From Syngnathus acus (lineage: Eukaryota > Chordata > Actinopteri > Syngnathiformes > Syngnathidae): a stretch of 64,000 nucleotides of DNA. This document shows positions 1 to 13,100 of this stretch, in pieces (positions within the stretch are counted from its first letter, which is position 1; each line of letters starts with the position of its first letter). Location of the stretch: positions 5,180,967 to 5,244,966 of the forward strand of contig NC_051091.1 in the NCBI RefSeq assembly GCF_901709675.1. The letters are read 5' to 3'. The translations under genes and the position numbers were made by a program. The notes beneath the pieces are model-generated. The model was given only the letters and a program-made list of their open reading frames with translations. It was not told the origin of the DNA and ran no database searches.

Positions 1-114
1 TGTTTTAGGATATAATCGCCCCCCCTACATTTAGCATGATCCTCAAAGTACAAAAACTCAAATGGCCCCCCAATAAGAAAAAGATACATTTAAACAAATA
101 GCAGGCAAAGACAC

Positions 115-3100
115 ATTAAAGTGCAAATTTTCTTTTTTATTCTGATTTCATTTTACAGCAGAAATTATGTAAAGCATTCAGAGGACATTTTCCACATATA
201 AGGGCAATATTCAAAACACTTTGCATGGCCTCAGCAACAAAATATTCTCTTAAAAACATCGACAGTTTTTGTGATGCTTGTGCATGCAAACCCAAAAAGT
301 AGAACATAGGAAGTCAAAGTAGGCTACAAAAGAAGAGGAATGATAGGCATGGAGAACACAACAGCAGGCAAGGTTGGAATAGAGCAGGAGATGAGACAGA
401 GGGAAGACAGGGGAGTGGAGAGGTCTAAACCTTAGCTTATCTATGAGGGTCTACCATTCGAGCATGCAATGTGGTGTTTGGGCACTCTGCCTCAGAGACA
501 AGGCAAAAAAGGTTATACAGGTACCATTCATTTTCCAGGCGCACCATTGGGAAACAGAGGACATCTCCGCACGTCTGCCATCAACTGTCTCATTCATACC
601 TTAACTTTTTTTTCATTGACAAGTTTTTTTTTTTTGACATAATCTCTTTTGTTCTTCTTCCAGCCAACACTCTCTCCATAAACAAAAGCATAGTGATCTC
701 CGTGTTAGCCGTTCTGTGCGCGAGGATATTGCGGTGTGTGTGTGTGTGTGTTTTGAGTATCTAAAAAGAAGTTGTGATGATGTGGGAGGAGTGTTTAATT
801 GAGAAAGATACTGAGGGCACAATTTTGAGATCTTCCAAATATTTAGCACTAAACTTGTGTTTGAATTAAGGTAACACATGACTGAAACTTACAGTACTGT
901 ATTTTGAATTCTTTGTATTAATCTTGTGCGTTTATGACCATTAGAAATCACTCAATACTTATTTTTCTTTTCTCGTAGAAAAAAAATGACACACGTTACA
1001 GTTTCAATAAATCACATTCACTGCCTCACAAAATGAGACTATATGCATGAGAGAGGGCCAGTTAAGAACCACGATAGAAAATGAGCTGACTCAACTCGAT
1101 AGATAAACAAACCGGAGTATCCCTAACGTACGGAATACACGTGCATACACAAAGTGTTAGCGATGAGTTAGCGACACTCCACATTTTATCTCCCTGTTCT
1201 TCAACCCTGAGTAAAATCTAAGGGAGAGATTGAACCGTTCCCAAAGACATAAGCACAGAGAGAAAGACTGTGGCCTTCTGGTATTTCTGACCGTGTGCAC
1301 TTGAGTGTGTGTACGTGTGTGTCTGTGTGAGAAAGAGCGAGACATGGGGTGAATGGAGAAAGCGAGAGAGAATGCACAAGACATGTTGTCTGGAAAACGG
1401 CTGTGTTCTTATTTTCTGCTTAATGCTACGAGAACGTTTCCATGCGAACCCGTGCAAGAAAACACAGGCTCTGACTCCAAGGCATTCGATTGACTCGTGA
1501 CAGAGAATTGAGAGATTTGACCGTTCTAATACTGAACATTGCACACACACAAGCGGGCAAAAATGATCATGAGCATTCAGTCCAGCCTCTGACAAATTAG
1601 CGCACATAACTCGTAACTTGCAATAACTCGAATCAAGTCCAACACTGTCATTTTTTAACACACCATTTAGGAGAAAGAAAAAGGTAAACTGGCAGCCATT
1701 CGGAGAACACACAATAGCTATTTTTCCTGATATGAACTTGCAATTTTCTGTTATTGATCAGGCACTTCCTAAACAGAGCTTTCCAGAGCGCTTAAGCACG
1801 TGTTACATCATGGCAGTGAGAATGGAGAGCAGGTTTGAAATGATATGTAAGGAGTGGGACGGAGACATTCTGTTTGACTGAATGGTGAGAATGGTTGAAC
1901 GAAAAGTAGTATGTTGCTGAAGCACAACCACATTGTAAAGAACGTAGCACCCTCTTCTTGTCTTTTTTGGGTCAATGCATTCACATTAAAAACGATCTTT
2001 GTCAGCGTCTTCATCACCGTTATTTTAACAATTGCATCTTCAATGTCATCCTCTAGTCGAACTACTGTTGAGCTATTTACTATCTTGTCTACTGTTTATA
2101 GTCTGTGTGTGTTGCCTCTGTGCATCTTACTGATATCTTTTGGGTGTTGGTATTTTTTTTCTTTTCTCCCAACAAAATGTATTAGGCAAAATAGCATTCA
2201 TAATAATTGGCACTACTGGCAAAAAGTGTTGGATTCTTGCGAGCCAAGGAACAAAAGCACAACGTGTAAATGTTTTGTCTGAAAGATCATTGTTTCAGCT
2301 AACTTTGTTTTTCCCACTTATTTAATTCTAACGTTAGATTTTTCATTTGCATGCTTGAACAAAATGTTCTTTTCAGTAACACTTATACTGGATACTCTTA
2401 AAGTGAAGCCGTTAAAATCCTCTCACAGTCCATAGCCGCCACTAACATGTTCTTTTTGTTGTTTCTGCGTCTTAAATATCATGCACATTACTCAGTTTGT
2501 AATATCTACATTATGTACAAGCAATACAGCCATCCTGTGTAGCCAGGTCTTTATGTTAAGTTCTCATTATGGGAGTAAAATAATTTATAATCTTAAATAC
2601 AGTCCTCTTATGAAAAAGTTTCAGGGTCCTCGTATCCCCTTACCTCGTCAGTTTATATACAGGAATATGCAATAGTCCAAAATAAGGATTTGATTGCCCG
2701 TATGGGCTAATATGGGGATCAATGCCCCGTATCGGGGAAGGTACTGGACCCGTGTCCTGTACAGAGCAAGCATAGAGACCTCTCAGAGTCAGGAAGAAGT
2801 CAAGGCAATGTTACTGTATGTTACTCTTTCCTCAAAACCACAGCTAGGATTTAGAGGTTCACGCAAAGAACTAACAGAGACATTTAATCACCGCAACATG
2901 TCATATTTTAGCACACAAGGGGGGGCAGGGGTGGGGGGGGAAACCAGTCTCAAGCTTAACCACTTCTCAAATAAATAATTAGACCCCAAAAATAAACCAA
3001 AAAAAAAAAAAAAACGTTGTTGTTGTTGCTGTTTTTTTTTTTTAAAAAAAGCACCCCAAATATTGTCATTTGTCCTTAACACAGTTCACATTACGCAGGG

Positions 3101-4088
3101 CAAGGATAAGTCGATGAGAACAGTGAGACACAACTCCACATAGAAATACAAAAGAAACAACACGAAAGCAGTTTGGCAAGCATGCAGGAGCTCACGGCTC
3201 AAACACATGCATTGAATTGAACGAACACGGACACCACGCGGGCGAGCAAAGTGTCGCCTCTGAGAACAAACTCCATACAAAGTCCATGTAACAAATTAAG
3301 ACATCGTTAATTCAGACTCCCACCCTCACGGAAACAATGCTCCTCTTACATTCAAGTGGTTCCTCCCCTTTTTGATCAGGTGACTGATTGGTAGGTTTGT
3401 AAGTAATGTAAGAAGAGTCAGACTGGTTGGTGACATTATGATGATTAACAGGATGGTTTGTCTCGAGAGCTCTTGGGCATGATGGAGAGGAGGAATAAGC
3501 AAAAAAAGAACCAAGAAGTAACTTGCATGCATATGCGACATAGACGTGAGTTTTTTTTGGTTTATGTTTTCTTATCCTTTCATGGATCAGTGTTTGGGTA
3601 CAAAACGCAACGGGTTTTGCATGAGTTCGGCAAATCCAAGTTGCCTTTGGCGAGTGAGCGAGCTGAAGCGTTTCACCACAACCGGGCGGCGCCGCGCCGA
3701 CGCCGGCAGCCATCCGCTTCCTCCCGCTTGGAAACATACCCATGAAGAGTGCAAAGAATGCCATGAGGTTAATGCGATGGCCTCCCAGTGGAACTGCGGA
3801 GGAGGATCAGTGCTGCGGACGGAGCCAGATCCCTGGGCTCGCCCTGGTAGTCTGTCTGTCTGAGCTGCCATGATGGACACCTAGCCTATCCTCCGTCTCT
3901 ATGGGAAGCGTCTTCCTCTCGAGAGGACAGGATAGAGGGCGAGCGAAAAAGGGGGGGAGGAGAGAATGGATGGGGGAGGAGAGGGAGGCAGGGAGGAATA
4001 TAGATTGGAGAGGAAAGAGAAAAAGAAAGGGAATGGGGGGGTTGCTCACAGGCTTAGTGGGCTGTGGGTGGGGCCTGGCGGTGGGATC
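115..4088 (-). other. camta1: Probable camta1 3' UTR
   Basis: No coding exon was found downstream of the camta1 stop codon. The stretch is AT-rich with several low-complexity runs, a G-rich run near 2919-2940 and a poly-A/poly-T pair near 3000-3045. A minus-strand AATAAA lies at 141-136, so a 3' UTR of about 4 kb is plausible. The assignment is by position only. Scattered open frames here have no recognisable similarity. Confidence 0.5.
136..141 (-). terminator. camta1: Candidate camta1 polyadenylation signal
   Basis: The plus-strand text tttatt reads AATAAA on the minus strand, about 3.95 kb after the camta1 stop codon. It is a candidate for the distal cleavage site. Other A-rich signals upstream are possible, and no transcript evidence is available. 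Confidence 0.4.
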
Positions 4089-4121
4089 TCAGGACCCCTG
4101 GCCTTTTTCTGCTCTCTGACC
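4089..4121 (-). CDS. camta1: camta1 exon 23 (last coding exon)
   Basis: After an acceptor ending CAG the exon reads [10 protein letters not shown] and stops at TGA (4091-4089). Human CAMTA1 ends SERIEKGQGT, so the terminal KGQG motif confirms this as the true C-terminus. Phase 0. Confidence 0.9.
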   Translation of the reverse strand, partial: GQRAEKGQGS

Positions 4122-7100
4122 CTGGTGTAAAAACACATATTGAAAAGACATTAGGGTTTTTTTTTTTCTTTTGTGTGTGTACGTGTGTGCATGTCTGGTT
4201 TGTCTGTTTCCATTTACAGCAGGGATGGGCAACTTAAATGCTGGAGCGGGGGCAGAATTTTTCATCAGTGCTATTCGGCGGCCACATAGGACCATGCACT
4301 TTGTAACTAGACGTATGGCAGAAATGAATACAGATAAAATAAATGCATACGTGCAAAACATGTGCTTAATACATTTTTCAATGCATCTACTGAAAAGATT
4401 CAACGAGAAATCTCTGAACCAAACAACATGTTTTGAGCAAACGACAAACCCACATACTGTATTTTCTCCCCCATCGTGCAAAGAGCTGGTTGCATAAAAA
4501 ATACCGTTGAAGGACGGCACAAAACTGCTGAACAAGGAAACGACATTAAGTGCAAGATCTCATTTTTTAAAAATATCTTATCACAGACATCAACTCATCA
4601 AAATTGTTGGACTGAGGTACTAAATTTGTTCTGCCAACTCGCGTTGTAGTTGTAGCGTAAGACCAAGTTTAAGTGCAATGAAAAAAGGTCTGCCATCTAG
4701 TGGTGATTGGTGATTTTACGACCGAAAACTAGCCAACCTCTGCAGATTCATATATTTGCAATTTTCTTCTTTTCAATATTTTTGTATTATTCTTTATTTT
4801 CCCCAGTTTTTGTAGGACACCCCATTTCCCCTGAAGTTTATGACAAACGTCTCCTGAATCAAGGATTTTTTTTTTTAAATCCAAAATGAATCAAGGGGCC
4901 ACACATAATGTAGTGGCATGAGGCCCGCAGGCCACCAGTTGCCCATCCCTGTAATTCCTCTACAGTAAATACCCACAAGCTATTTTTTGGGCAAATCTCC
5001 ACCCTGGAAATTCTACCCAACCCCCTCAAGGCACAAAAAGGAGACAAACAAGACGATTGATTCCCCAACTGATGTCATGCCCCCAGGAAGATCATGTGCA
5101 AGAGTGCTCCTCTATCTATCTGTCAGTCATGCAGAAGTAGCAGCATCATTCCGCAATCGTTGACGAGACAGACAGAAGAGCGAGGGAGGGAGGGAGGGAG
5201 AGGACCCTCTCCTCCCCTCACATGCAAACAGGCATCTGCCACCAAGAGAGAGAAAGAGAGAGCGAGAGGAAGAGAGAGAGCCAGAGAAGGGGGGGGGGGG
5301 TGGACTCACCCGCTTCAGGGGCCTATGGTCCATCAAAGGGCTTCGCAGGAACAGTAAAACAACAGCAGCTGTTAGCACCAATGCCCGTGTGGCAGTGGGC
5401 TCTGAACGTGTGTGTGGGCGATGTGCATGGTGTGTGTGCACGTGCGAGTCCAACATTACGGCTCACCTGTGGCGGCATCGGAGCAGAAACCTCAGGATCT
5501 TGCGTGCAGCCTGGTTCTGTTTCTTTGTCAGAAGGTTGCTGCGGGCAAAGGCATAAGTGTGAGCCTTTTTTTTTTTTAATGGGACACAATGATTGTGAGT
5601 ACGGGTTTTGTGTTTTCAGCACCTGAGGGAGTGTCTGTAGGAGCGATAGTATTGCTGTATGAGGACTGCTGCTCTGCGACTCTGCTGGAACTTCCTCTGC
5701 TCATGGAAACTCCGGAAACGACTCTGGATCAGGATGGCTGCCAGGGTCATCCTCTTATAAAGTGCATACTGAAAGCAGTTGGGTTGTAAACTCGTCATAT
5801 GACAGTAAAGATTTTCACTACTGAACAGACTTTTAAAAAATGCTTCAGAAAGATACTGGCTCCTTGGAGTTGCAATAGGTACAGTATATGGAAAGCCATT
5901 TGAGCATGTCTTCAATATCCTTGACATCCAGTTCAGTTACTCAAGGAAAAGTTTTTTTTTCGAATGGCTGAACTAATGCAACAGATATTACAGGACTCTT
6001 GATCATTCAAATGCTTGGTGGGCATTTCTTTCTTTGCGATGACAATAGAAAGGTACCATGACAAATGACCAATGGCGAAAAGAAAGAATATGAACATGCA
6101 AATTGTTGAAGCAGTCTGTGTCCTGGCGGCTCAGTTGACAATAATAATAAAAAAATGATCAAAATAAAATTGCTTTTTAATGCCCGCAGACCCCTGCACA
6201 CCTGCTTGGTGTCTTAGCAAATCTGCCAAACGGTGGCTTTTCTGGTGCATGCATCTCTGTCCAGGCTGCTCAGTACAATAAATTGATAAGAATAATAAAA
6301 GAAAAATGAAATGTGGACTGCAGAAAGAGCTGGGCGTATGCAAAGTGACTTGGATCCTATTCCCTGTGCTGGTACGGCGCCATTTATTGTTAGAACCATT
6401 TTTCTAAGATATATTATGATACTGAAGTCCAATTTAACAGGAAAAGAAAGTAATATTTAAAAAAATATTAAATACATATAACATACACCTAATGTTTTAT
6501 TCTAGATGAGATGCCTTTACGCTCTAAGAAAAGGACTTTAGTTATCAAAAAAAGATCAGTTTGAAAAGATTTTGACTACAATAATGCAGCTTTAGTTCCA
6601 AAACGTTTTAAGTATGATTGTCCCATACCTGCTTGTATCTCTTATAACAGCGTTGAATCACTGCTGCAATCTCTTTGCGTTGTTCCTGAATAGGACCCTG
6701 AAGGGGGTGATGGTAAGAATTTGTATAAAAGCTGCTCATGCAAGCAAGCAAACATGTATCACTCGAGATAGATACATGACAGGAAGAGTAGATCATCGAA
6801 GCATTTACACCATGTGAAATTGGAGTGGAGGTCGGGGGTCACGCGAGAAAACGGCTACCTTGTGTTTTCGAAGAGAGTGCAGAGCATTCCTGATGGTGTC
6901 ACACAGCTCTCTCTGCTCCGCTTCTGTCATGGCAAGAAAGGAGGAGTCCGTTTTCAAGCGTTCGGCTTTCATAGCTGCGGAGAGGAAGGAGTTCCAATCA
7001 GAGGGGGTCGATGGAGCTTCCTTAGCTTGAGGACACTACTCACCCTCAGGCCCTGAGTGAGAGTTTGCTTTCGGGCCAGGAGTCTGGGGCTTGGCATTAA

Positions 7101-10100
7101 GGAACCTGCGGGGCAAAATATATGTCTAAGTCAAGCGTAGACGATCAGAATACGTTGGTTTCATTTACCTTTCCACCTCAGCAAGATAACCGGACAGTAG
7201 TCTGACATCGCCGCCGAGGCCCACCCTTCCGGAGTCTGTCTCAGTCTCCATATCCTCCTGTTTGAGTCGAGCAGTGGATGTCTCCATGATGTGATCAGTG
7301 AGCATTGAAATGTCCATCTGCAACAAACACACACACACGATTGTCACTTAAAAAAAAATCACTTGTGTGGTTGTAAGTCAAGGTAGCGCTGTCTTTATGT
7401 AAATGTGGTGCAAGTCCCAGTCCTACCTGCAAGTCCTCTGTGTTATCCTGATAGGTCAGCAGCTCCGTCCCCTCTCCCCTATCTGACAGGACTCTCTGGC
7501 GCAGGTGAACAGCTAGTCGCTCCTTGCCGAGAATCCTCCTGGCTAGACTACGCTGCCCCAGAGTCTGTCTCAGACTCCACCTGGCCCCGCCTCCAGACGC
7601 CCCTATCCTGGCCTGCAGGTGGGAGAAGGAGGGGCTGGCGAGCTGAAGACAGTCAGGACTGAAGCTGGCGGGAGGTGCGCTCCGATTGCTGAGGTTGGGA
7701 TGTTGGCTTTGTTGAGGACTTGGAAGAGGGGAAGTGTGAGTGTTCGGGCTGTGGTGGTTGGGGAGGGAGTTGAGGTTGCTGGAGGTTGAGTTAGCGAGCT
7801 GTTGCTGGGTGGGCTTGAGTCTTTTCGCTGGGGGTGGACCCCCTTGCTCTCCCTGGGTTGTCTGTGAAGCTCTGTGTCCTGTTTGGTTCCAGGTCTGGTT
7901 GCTGGGCTGGCTCTCAGTGCGGGCTCGCCTCAGTTCTAGGGGAATTGGAATAAGAACTGAATATTAGCAAAATCTCATGTATATATTGGGTCAGTTCAGC
8001 CAAACATATGTTCTTTTCTTCTTTCCCACCCGAGTTTCCATTTGAGGAGTGACTGTTGTTTATTCTGCTGATCTCGGAGCCTCCTCTCCACCTGTCCATC
8101 CACGTGTCAGCAGGCTGACTTTGAGCTTGAGGACTTTGTTGTAGCTGCTCCAAGAGCTCAGCCAGTCGCGTGTGGCCTCGAGATCTGGCGATATTGAGCG
8201 GCAAGCGTCCCAGAGAATCGGGAATTGCCAAAGCTCTTGGGTCCCACTGGTAAAGCACCAGTGCTGCGTCAGTATGACCCAGAGCGCATGCCCACATCTG
8301 GAAAGACCAATGGGATGTCATCACACACGGACATGGAGAAAAGACCGCATAAGGAAATATCGATCACTCACCAGTGGTGTGCAGGAGAAATGGTCGACAT
8401 TAAGAGGATCCACCTCCAGCTCGAGGTCAATACTGTCAGCGTGCTTGGTGCTGCAGAGCAAAATGGTCACGTGAGACGCTGCGTCCCTCTCGATGTTCTG
8501 CTATAATTATTTGTTACTCACCGCCAGCGGATGAGAGTCTGAATGAGCCCGGCATAGCCTTGAGCTGCAGCCAGATGCAATAAGGTCATTCCTCTCGAGT
8601 TCTTGCTGTGGACGAGTTGATTGGAGGAAGCCCAACAGGGCTGGGACATCATCTTCTCGCACACGACTACAACACGACCCTCAAATGAGCTGTGGTCAGG
8701 GGACGTCTGGGGAAGAAATTGTTACAGTGATTGAATTGTTGTTTTATTTCCACCAAGGATGTTTTCATGTTAAAAAGAAAAAGTCGACAAGGTTTTGCCC
8801 CAGGAAATAAGCTGTTAATGTTTGGTGCAAAAAAGGGAAAGAAATTAAGTGGAGCCTGACATACAAGTTTAATTCACTCTGTGAACATGCTTGTATCTCA
8901 AATCAGCTTCCTCCATTGAAATGAATGCATATCCCATCAAGCCTATTTTCTAATGGGAACAATAGCACTGAATAACATTGTCACCTCTTTAATAAAACAT
9001 ACAGTAATGACATAATTAAATACAATGTAAACAATTAAACAGCCATGATTCATTTCATTGTGTGTCATTTGATGGTGCATGTACCTTGGCCACCAGGGGC
9101 CGGTATAACAGACATGCAGATTAAACGAAGCCAACGTTCACAACAGCTTTGAGCCCATTTATCGGCAGCTGGAGTTTCAAGCGCCCTTTTACAGGACAAA
9201 TGGGACTAGAGAATCCTTTGTACCCAAAACAAGGAAATATAAATGACCCGAATATCAGCAAATGTCTGCATTCTAATTTTAAATACCCGCCTGAGATTTC
9301 TTTTTCCTTTTGTCGTTCATTCATGTTCAAGAAATTCCTCATTGAAACAAATTGCATCTTTCTGCCTTACTTGAGATTGCTGTTCGGCGGCTCCCCCTCC
9401 CTCTACACCTCCACTCTTGGTTGCCATAGTTTCAGAGCCAGGGTTTTGATTGGTTATATCCGCCATCCTCTGTTCCATCTGCTCCAGACGCTCCAAGATG
9501 GACATCCTGAACTGGGTATCTGCAGAAAATAATACATGAGCTTTTCAAAACAATAGTTACTGTCTCTTAGAAGATATGCAGTCCTAAGGAAGGTTGTTTA
9601 TGAGGGGCTTGACATAAATCTACACACCCAAGGACCATCCAGGGTCTAAATCAGCAATGAAAAGTGAAAGTACATCCAGCATCAGACAAGCTTATGAATA
9701 ATTTTTACATGGCTGCAAGTGTGACCCTTCATTCCCATGCAGCTGCAGTTTGCTGCAGTGCACATCATGTCACTCAGGCTCTTTATTTCCCTCTCCTCTC
9801 CGCTGTCTGTAGCACACAGACTGAGGAAAAAAAGAGGGAGGAGCCATGTGAGTGACACAAACATCAGGCTCCAAACATTCCAGTTCACCAATCAGAGGTA
9901 GAGATGATCAATCAGTGTGAATAAAACCATACAACAAATACAAGCTGTAACCACAGAGAAAGAAAAAGGGAAACAAAATGGACTTCAAAATTTGACACAC
10001 ATTTTGTACATTTCAAAACAACACTGAATACCTGTTTTTCTTTATCGATACTGTCAGCTGGCAAATGCTTTGATATATTTCTCAAGCCGCTCTAAACTGC

Positions 10101-13100
10101 CTCCTCTTTTTCACCATCAATTCCTGTTAAAAGTTATTCTTCGGTGAGACCGCCATGTCAGAAGTTTGCCATTGTTTTTTTTTAAACACTATTCCTCGCC
10201 AGGAAAAACTCATCATGAACAAAATCATTCGAGCAACTACCAACTGCTTATCGTCATACTTTTAATGAGATTGTTATAGTCCCTGGACTCATCCATTTTC
10301 AAGCAGGCAATTTCCATCTATAAAAAACATCATAGATCATAACAACAACAGCAATAAAGAAATGTCAATGCACACACGCTGTTATGGAAGGTCAACTGGA
10401 TGTGCATGGCATACACATAAGTCATAAACAGCACGTTAATATTGGTTGCAATTGTGTAAGCGGCTCCAGGAGGTAAATAGCCTCCCCGCACTTGTTGTGT
10501 TATTGTTCTCCAGCTCTGCTTCCAACAAAAGCAACCACTGAGCTTCTTTTTTTTTTTTTAACTCAAACATTTAGCAAGCAAACACAAAGACTACCATCGG
10601 ATGAAATCAATTTTGATCATAGTCAGTCTAACAATGAATAATTTGAATGCAAGCATGCAGCATCACCCAAATAAACAAACACTTGAATCATGCATCACAT
10701 GGAGGCAAAACCAGCAATTTCCAAACATGAATTTTAAAATAAAATGAAATCATATCATCTACGAACCCAAACAGCGACTGTCTCCTTGTTCCAGTTTCTG
10801 CTCAACCGCGTTAGTTTGAAGTGTGCGACACTCACGTCGATACTCCCAACAACAGTGAGAGAGGGGAGGGGGCCAGGGAGTGAGCGAGCGAGCGAGAGCG
10901 CGAGAGAGAAATCGCACGTTGTGCGTGAAGAGAGCAGCGGCGCTCTGCTCTTCAAATCAGCCCGCCAGACTTTGGAGCAGCAGGAGGTTTAGGTCGTCAT
11001 CGCCGCATGTGAAGACTGCACACCCAACTAAACTGGAGCAGACATGAGACGATGCGTCGACGTACTTTTGAACCATTTTCTATTTGACCTCCACACTTTG
11101 CTGAACATGGCTAAGCGCCCCTCACCAAAGTCGTGTTTATGAATGCAACCTTTAGCCGGCTGTCAATGGCACGGCGACTGAGCCACATTGTGTTTGCCCT
11201 TCAGTCGTGCATGTACGCTGTGACCGCGTAGCCGCATTGCCGCAGTGCGCAAGGCGCAGAATGGGGGCGCATGCACACACACGAGCGCGCGCGGTAAAAT
11301 CAGGGCATGCGTCGCCGAGGAGACACGTGTGTTGCCAGACTTTGCATTCAAGCCCAGACAACCTTCCTGAAATCAAATCTGACGTCATTAAAAATAGTGA
11401 AATGCTAAATGAATATATACCAATATGCTTCCTTATTTGCATGAGATGTGTAGAACAAAACCAGTGAAAGTGAAGAGAGAGTCCAAATACACTCACGCAC
11501 AAACACACACACACACTTAGAACCTAACACACACATCACGTTGACCTTTTTACTCCTCAGAGGGCCATACAAAATCCAACCATGCATTTTCTAGACCGCT
11601 TATTCTCACTGGGCGCACAGGTGTGCTGCAAACGTCGAGTGCAATTTACAAAGTATGGTTCCTTGGAGGATTGGTGCAGTTTTACAATTTACCAGAGAAA
11701 ACCAACGTAAGCAGAGCGAGAACATGAAAATGAAAACTTCACAAAGCACAGCCGGAGTCGATGTCAGAACCACAGCAGACATTTGAACTGAGAGTGTGAA
11801 GAAATTAACACATACTGTATTTTCCCCTAGTTTATGAATGTTTCATAATTTCATCTATTCTCTTTCATTCACATAGTCATCATTTTACACACATTGCTCA
11901 CAATGAAAAAACGCACGTCCCAATCTTTGAAAGTCATTACATCTTAAGCATCTGGAAGAATCGCAAGCACTTCGTGGCCACTTTGCAAGTATAACGGTTT
12001 GGCAATACACAGGCTGAATGCTCTCACCGTCCAAAGACAGCCAGTCGTGTTGAGAGGATGGGAGGGCAGGAAGGTCGCGTGCCTTGTATTCAAAAACCAC
12101 AGAAGAAGAGATGACCTCGCCACCCATTGCTACCTGCAGCATGACGAGTCCTGTGTCATGGGCTGGAAAAAAAAGATGAAAGATTAATAAATGGTGGAGT
12201 CTAAAGTGTAATATACGTCCCCAAACTTCGCTATACATATCTACTTTTATATTGTCGCTCTCTAAATAAACATTATCGATAAGGCTGAATAATTGATACA
12301 GGGGCATCTGTAGCTAATCAAGTGGCCTGTGCTTACAGTCTAGGGATGACCATCGGAAGTAGGTGTCAATAATATTGTGTCAAATGACAAAATACATCAT
12401 AAGATACCGTGTAGACAGATGACATACCTGGACAGTAGCAGCGCAGCACGCCAGGCTGGATGAGGGCCGCAGGGACGCTGATGTGGTCAAACAGACAGCT
12501 GTACTCACTGCTTGACTCCAACCACGGCCCCGTGATAAGGACCTTCACGCCACCCTGCGGCACAAACACCGGTTAGTGGAATTTGACACGATATGGTGAC
12601 TTTGTCACAGGAACCTGTAGTGGAGTAAACAGCAAGTCCCAAAATAGAAATGAACCAATACAATAATAATCATAGACGGAGTAAGGTGGAAGAGAAGATA
12701 ATAGGAAAACATGTCATAAAAAAAAAAAAAATGAAGCATCAACAGATGATTAAATGCTCTTTCAACTTCTAAAGGCATTAGGGACTGCAAATGTGCAAAA
12801 CAACAATAGAATGGGAATGAAAAAGAAAAGAAAACAAGAATGAAATGCTTTAATTCACATCTAGAGTTCTCAACGGAAATGCCTTTGGAAAGGTCTTAAG
12901 CGTAAACAAATACAAACAAAAAGAAAATCGCCCTGGATTGCACCTCTGTTAGGTTTCCCCATAAATACTAAAGCACAAAGCATATTGTCCTAAGAGTGAC
13001 GTGCCAAAGTTGTTCAACAACTGTACAATTCAGTGCGATAGATGGATGAATTAATGAAGCCACCCGGAGGAATCCATGTAATATTGAAATTTCATTAACT

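Noticed and set aside
3312-3880. Minus-strand open frames downstream of the camta1 stop as possible alternative last exons
   Set aside because: There is no similarity to CAMTA C-termini, and the true conserved C-terminus is already at 4089-4121. Treated as 3' UTR.
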